Positions 53,260-55,744 of a stretch of DNA of 55,744 nt are shown here, piece after piece. How positions within the stretch are numbered: position 1 is the stretch's first letter; each line of letters starts with the position of its first letter. Source of the stretch: Acholeplasmataceae bacterium UBA6150 (GTDB taxonomy: Bacteria; Bacillota_I; Bacilli_A; Acholeplasmatales; UBA5453); assembly GCA_002423145.1 (NCBI GenBank), contig DIUU01000009.1:1-55744 (forward strand). Direction: 5' to 3'. Position numbers and translations under genes: made by a program. A model generated the notes under the pieces. That model was not told where the DNA came from. It ran no database searches and saw nothing but the letters and a program-made list of their open reading frames with translations.

Positions 53260-53316
53260 TGCAGTTGTTTGGGATAGGGCAGGCTCACAAGCCCTATCCT
53301 ACAAACGATGCGTCAG
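53260..53316. repeat. Extended imperfect stem-loop
   Basis: Core GGATAGGGC (53274-53282) with GCCCTATCC (53293-53301), loop 10 nt, extended outward by GTTTG/CAAAC and GATGC/GCGTC-type pairing with bulges. GC-rich against an AT-rich background. Confidence 0.65.
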
Positions 53317-53499
53317 CGTGTTACGTACAACGTATATATATAAGACCTTTCCGCTACTTTTACGTTTAGGTATTTTTTACCCTATATTCCGTAATTTCTG
53401 CAAATTTTACAGATAGGAGTTTTTTACCTTTCCGTACGTATTATTTACGTCTATCATTTTATGATTTTAATATAGTTTTTTTATTGTAGTCAGCCTTGT

Positions 53500-53538
53500 A
53501 AAAAAAAAGCAACTCAACTCAATTAAGAGCTGGGTCGC
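53500..53538 (-). terminator. Terminator of the Wadjet operon
   Basis: Minus strand GCGACCCAGCTC-TTAATT-GAGTTGAGTTGC (G-U pairs, one mismatch) followed by nine T. It lies just after the jetD stop. Confidence 0.8.
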
Positions 53539-53552
53539 TGGCATGAATCACT

Positions 53553-54728
53553 TTATTGTATTGCTTCTTGTTCTAGTTTACAATTGTTTATTAACATGAA
53601 GTTTATTAGTTGTGCAAATCTTCCACTTTCTAATTTTTCTAGTCTTTTTTTATCGTTTTGAGTAAGTTTTATCCAAAACTCTTTATGCTTCTCTAATGTC
53701 ACTACATCCATCATATGTGGCATAAATTGGATGCCCGTCTTTGTGACCAAATCTTCAAAAATAAGTAAACCACCAGCATCAATGTCGCCAAAGTGATAGA
53801 ATTCTATATTATTATCGAAGTTTCTTATTTTGCTTAACATTGTTCTTTTAACACTATTATGAAAACCTCCTAAATAGATAATGATATATTCAGTACTGTT
53901 AAACGAAACAAATGTGGTCAAATTTTCAATAGTAATGACTTTTTTTACAGAAATATCAATGATATCCAAATCTAAAATGGCACTTGAACTAAAAGCTATT
54001 TCATGACCATAAGTGTATAGATCAATCATTTGATCTTTGACCTTTATTGTTATTCCACCTTTTATATATGCAAATGTTGGTGTTTTGACAAGATGATAAT
54101 TTGAAAACAACTCGTCATCATCCTCTACATCATCGTCGGAAAATTCTCTAATAATCTTAAGGACTTTATGCTCTATTTTTTCAAAAAGTTTAGAGTCATT
54201 AAATACTTTTTTACTAAAGTTTCTTTTCAAAGTATCTTCTTCTAGCAACATCATTGCTTCAATAGCTTTAATGTATAGTTTTAAATCATCTAGTTTATCA
54301 AAATAAGATTGAACACTTTGGAATGTTCTCAGCCTATCAGCCATACTTTCTATAAATCCTCTTACAATAGAGTTGTCACTATTCAAAGATTCCAAATATT
54401 CTAATGCTTCTGCACGCTTATTCTCAGGATTTGATCTCTTTAAAGACTTATAAATGTCTGAAACTGACTCAATATTAAGGTCAATAAAATCTAATTCTTT
54501 GTTTTTATTTAGCCTAATACGTATAAATTTTTGTTTAATTAGATCATCAAGTATCATATTGATTTGGTCTTTATAAAGATATGATTCTTCAGACCAATAA
54601 TCTTTTAATGTGACATGACTTGCTTTAATTGAAATGTTTAAATTTTTATTTGATCCTTCTTTGGATAACTTACTGTGCTCATATTTGTCTAAGAGTTCGT
54701 TAAGAATCAGGATATAATACTTCTTCAT
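53553..54728 (-). CDS. jetD: Wadjet nuclease subunit JetD (DUF2220/Toprim)
   Basis: A 391-residue protein. The N-terminal half is a helical and winged-helix region (DUF3322-like); the C-terminal half is a Toprim domain with E268 (ITIENLTTF) and D315/D317 (FGDIDAGG), the metal-binding residues that let JetD cut circular DNA in Wadjet anti-plasmid defence. The start at 54728 follows GGGAGGTCACGA; a longer frame begins at 54767. It overlaps jetC by 29 bp, the usual jetC-jetD order, and ends the operon. Confidence 0.93.
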   Translation of the reverse strand: MKKYYILILNELLDKYEHSKLSKEGSNKNLNISIKASHVTLKDYWSEESYLYKDQINMILDDLIKQKFIRIRLNKNKELDFIDLNIESVSDIYKSLKRSNPENKRAEALEYLESLNSDNSIVRGFIESMADRLRTFQSVQSYFDKLDDLKLYIKAIEAMMLLEEDTLKRNFSKKVFNDSKLFEKIEHKVLKIIREFSDDDVEDDDELFSNYHLVKTPTFAYIKGGITIKVKDQMIDLYTYGHEIAFSSSAILDLDIIDISVKKVITIENLTTFVSFNSTEYIIIYLGGFHNSVKRTMLSKIRNFDNNIEFYHFGDIDAGGLLIFEDLVTKTGIQFMPHMMDVVTLEKHKEFWIKLTQNDKKRLEKLESGRFAQLINFMLINNCKLEQEAIQ

Positions 54729-55744
54729 TCGTGACCTCCCGAAGATGTTCTTTCCAACTATGGACAACTACTGTGTTGTTAGATTTTATCAATCCGAGCG
54801 TTGTCTCTACATATGGCACAATATTGACGAGTCTTTGAGGGGGCACAGCAATCAGTAGTTGAATATTTAACTCATTGTAGTATTCCATCATCGCTTCGAT
54901 GCGTGATTCATCCATATTGTTAAAAGCTTCATCAAACATTACCACACATGCTGATGATCTGTTTTTTCTTGATGAATCAAGTAACTGTTGAAAAGATGAT
55001 GCGATAATGACGTAAAAAGGAGTCTGTGTTTCACCACCACTTTTCTCTTTGTTAACTTTAGAAAAATAATAGGTTTCATCTTTTCTATTCGTAATTTTGA
55101 TATCGTAATCCATATACTTGCGATAGTCCGTAAACTCTGCGATTCTTCTTACTTGTGCTTCAGATTTGTCCTCTGAAGTTAGCGTCTCAAACAAAGTCTT
55201 TAGTAAAATAAGGTTTTTCTCACTCAACGATTCAACAAGCAGTGATTTCGATACGTAATCCTCTGAACTCTGCAAGATCGTGTAATAATCTCTAAAATTA
55301 GGGTTATTACTACCCGAATAAGTAAAAGTATATACTTCCTTTTCCGAACCAAAAGGCTTGGTTTTCAGCGCTTTGTTAAGGTGAAAGAATCCTTCTTGTG
55401 CTGTCTGAATTTTCTCTCTAAGTTTGGATAAAAAATCCTCCTTAAATGATTTTTCACATGCATTTAAAGCAATTGCTGCTCTATCCTCAAACTCAATGAT
55501 ATTTCGTCCCTTAATACGATAATAGACATCCATGTAATCACTAAGATTATGAATATCCGCAATCAACTGTCCATTGTCATATTTTTGAGTATATTCTTTC
55601 ATCAATTCTAGGATTTTGGTTTCTTGACTATAAAAGGTTCTTGATAATGAACTATTCTCGTTTTGAATACTTTGTATCATCTTGTCATAATTTTCTTTGT
55701 TTGTTACTTTTAAAATTTTCTTTTTATCTTGAATTTGTTGAAGA
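54700..55744 (-). CDS. jetC: Wadjet SMC-like ATPase JetC, C-terminal part (5' end outside window)
   Basis: At least 347 residues of the C-terminal end, open to the right window edge. It shows the ABC signature GGETQTPFYVIIASSFQQLL, Walker B VVMFDEAFNNMD and a coiled-coil start, as in the MukB/SbcC-like JetC family. JetC forms the loop-extruding motor with JetA and JetB. Those genes should lie immediately beyond the right edge, reading in the same direction. The N-terminal Walker A is not in the window. Confidence 0.92.
   Translation of the reverse strand, partial: LQQIQDKKKILKVTNKENYDKMIQSIQNENSSLSRTFYSQETKILELMKEYTQKYDNGQLIADIHNLSDYMDVYYRIKGRNIIEFEDRAAIALNACEKSFKEDFLSKLREKIQTAQEGFFHLNKALKTKPFGSEKEVYTFTYSGSNNPNFRDYYTILQSSEDYVSKSLLVESLSEKNLILLKTLFETLTSEDKSEAQVRRIAEFTDYRKYMDYDIKITNRKDETYYFSKVNKEKSGGETQTPFYVIIASSFQQLLDSSRKNRSSACVVMFDEAFNNMDESRIEAMMEYYNELNIQLLIAVPPQRLVNIVPYVETTLGLIKSNNTVVVHSWKEHLREVTNEEVLYPDS

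Larger units (their letters stand above)
53115..53552. other. Gene-free stretch with an extended stem-loop and Wadjet-side terminator
   Basis: No convincing gene; a 60-codon plus-strand frame at 53234-53416 crosses the stem-loop and looks spurious. It contains a ~57-nt imperfect inverted repeat (53260-53316) and a cluster of TACGTA/ACGT words around 53330-53450. Confidence 0.6.

Noticed and set aside
53234..53416. 60-codon plus-strand frame as a possible small gene
   Set aside because: It runs through the strong stem-loop, the product resembles no protein type I know, and no convincing ribosome site precedes it.
1..55744. Genetic code 4 (TGA = Trp) for the whole window
   Set aside because: All Trp codons seen in intact genes are TGG and TGA ends normal-length proteins at several overlaps. 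Only one recombinase has an internal TGA.
1..55744. CRISPR array
   Set aside because: No short regularly spaced repeat array and no cas genes were seen. The 213-bp repeats are coding, and the 206-bp-spaced pair has only two copies.

Overview
The window is AT-rich DNA with strong GGAGG-type ribosome binding sites, frequent overlapping genes, many TAA stops and a tRNA with encoded CCA. It carries simple glycan enzymes, lipoproteins and very large membrane-anchored repeat proteins. Together these suggest a low-GC Firmicutes/Mollicutes-type genome, perhaps Acholeplasma/Izemoplasma-like; no phylogenetic marker in the window proves it. Trp is written TGG and TGA still acts as a stop at several gene overlaps, so the standard bacterial code is assumed.

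Region 1 (1-39 kb) looks like ordinary chromosome, mostly on the minus strand. It opens with a giant CvpA-like membrane protein carrying 71-residue tandem repeats (cut by the left edge) and a small lipoprotein. A divergent maltodextrin pair of GH13 enzymes follows, with a shared LacI/MalR-like operator and a cre-like site. Next come a HAD phosphatase, a NUDIX hydrolase, tRNA-Lys(CUU), a membrane-anchored endonuclease I, an alkaline-phosphatase-fold phosphodiesterase, two ABC systems, and an FN3 lipoprotein. Further right are a DUF1295 protein, a RibD/DHFR-fold reductase and an AIM24 protein. A signalling cluster pairs a cobalamin-binding protein with CarH photoreceptor residues with a GGDEF protein, beside a divergent PAS-PAS-GGDEF protein. 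Then come a guanylate-kinase-like protein, a PaaK-like ligase with a membrane acyltransferase-like protein, ThpR, an ABC-F ATPase, a coupled pair of AWF-type surface proteins, a HugZ/PNPOx-like protein and a large SF1 helicase.

Region 2 (about 39-55.7 kb) is an accessory, defence-like island, all on the minus strand. In order it holds GNAT, a coiled-coil protein and a UvrD-like helicase (overlapping genes, with an apparently non-canonical helicase start), a Zn-ribbon/HhH-GPD/Fe-S protein, a DUF4352-like membrane protein, and an operon of DUF2971, nucleotidyltransferase and HEPN/Abi_2 genes behind a perfect 12-bp palindrome. A serine-recombinase cassette follows; one of its two recombinases is interrupted by a single TGA exactly at a conserved Trp position. 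Then come about 600 bp with two diverged hairpin repeats, a DUF6933 protein, and the jetC(partial)-jetD end of a Wadjet plasmid-defence system whose jetA/jetB should lie beyond the right edge.

The best candidates for something new are the DUF2971-NTase-HEPN operon, the helicase-coiled-coil-GNAT operon, and the CarH-like cobalamin sensor coupled to a diguanylate cyclase.
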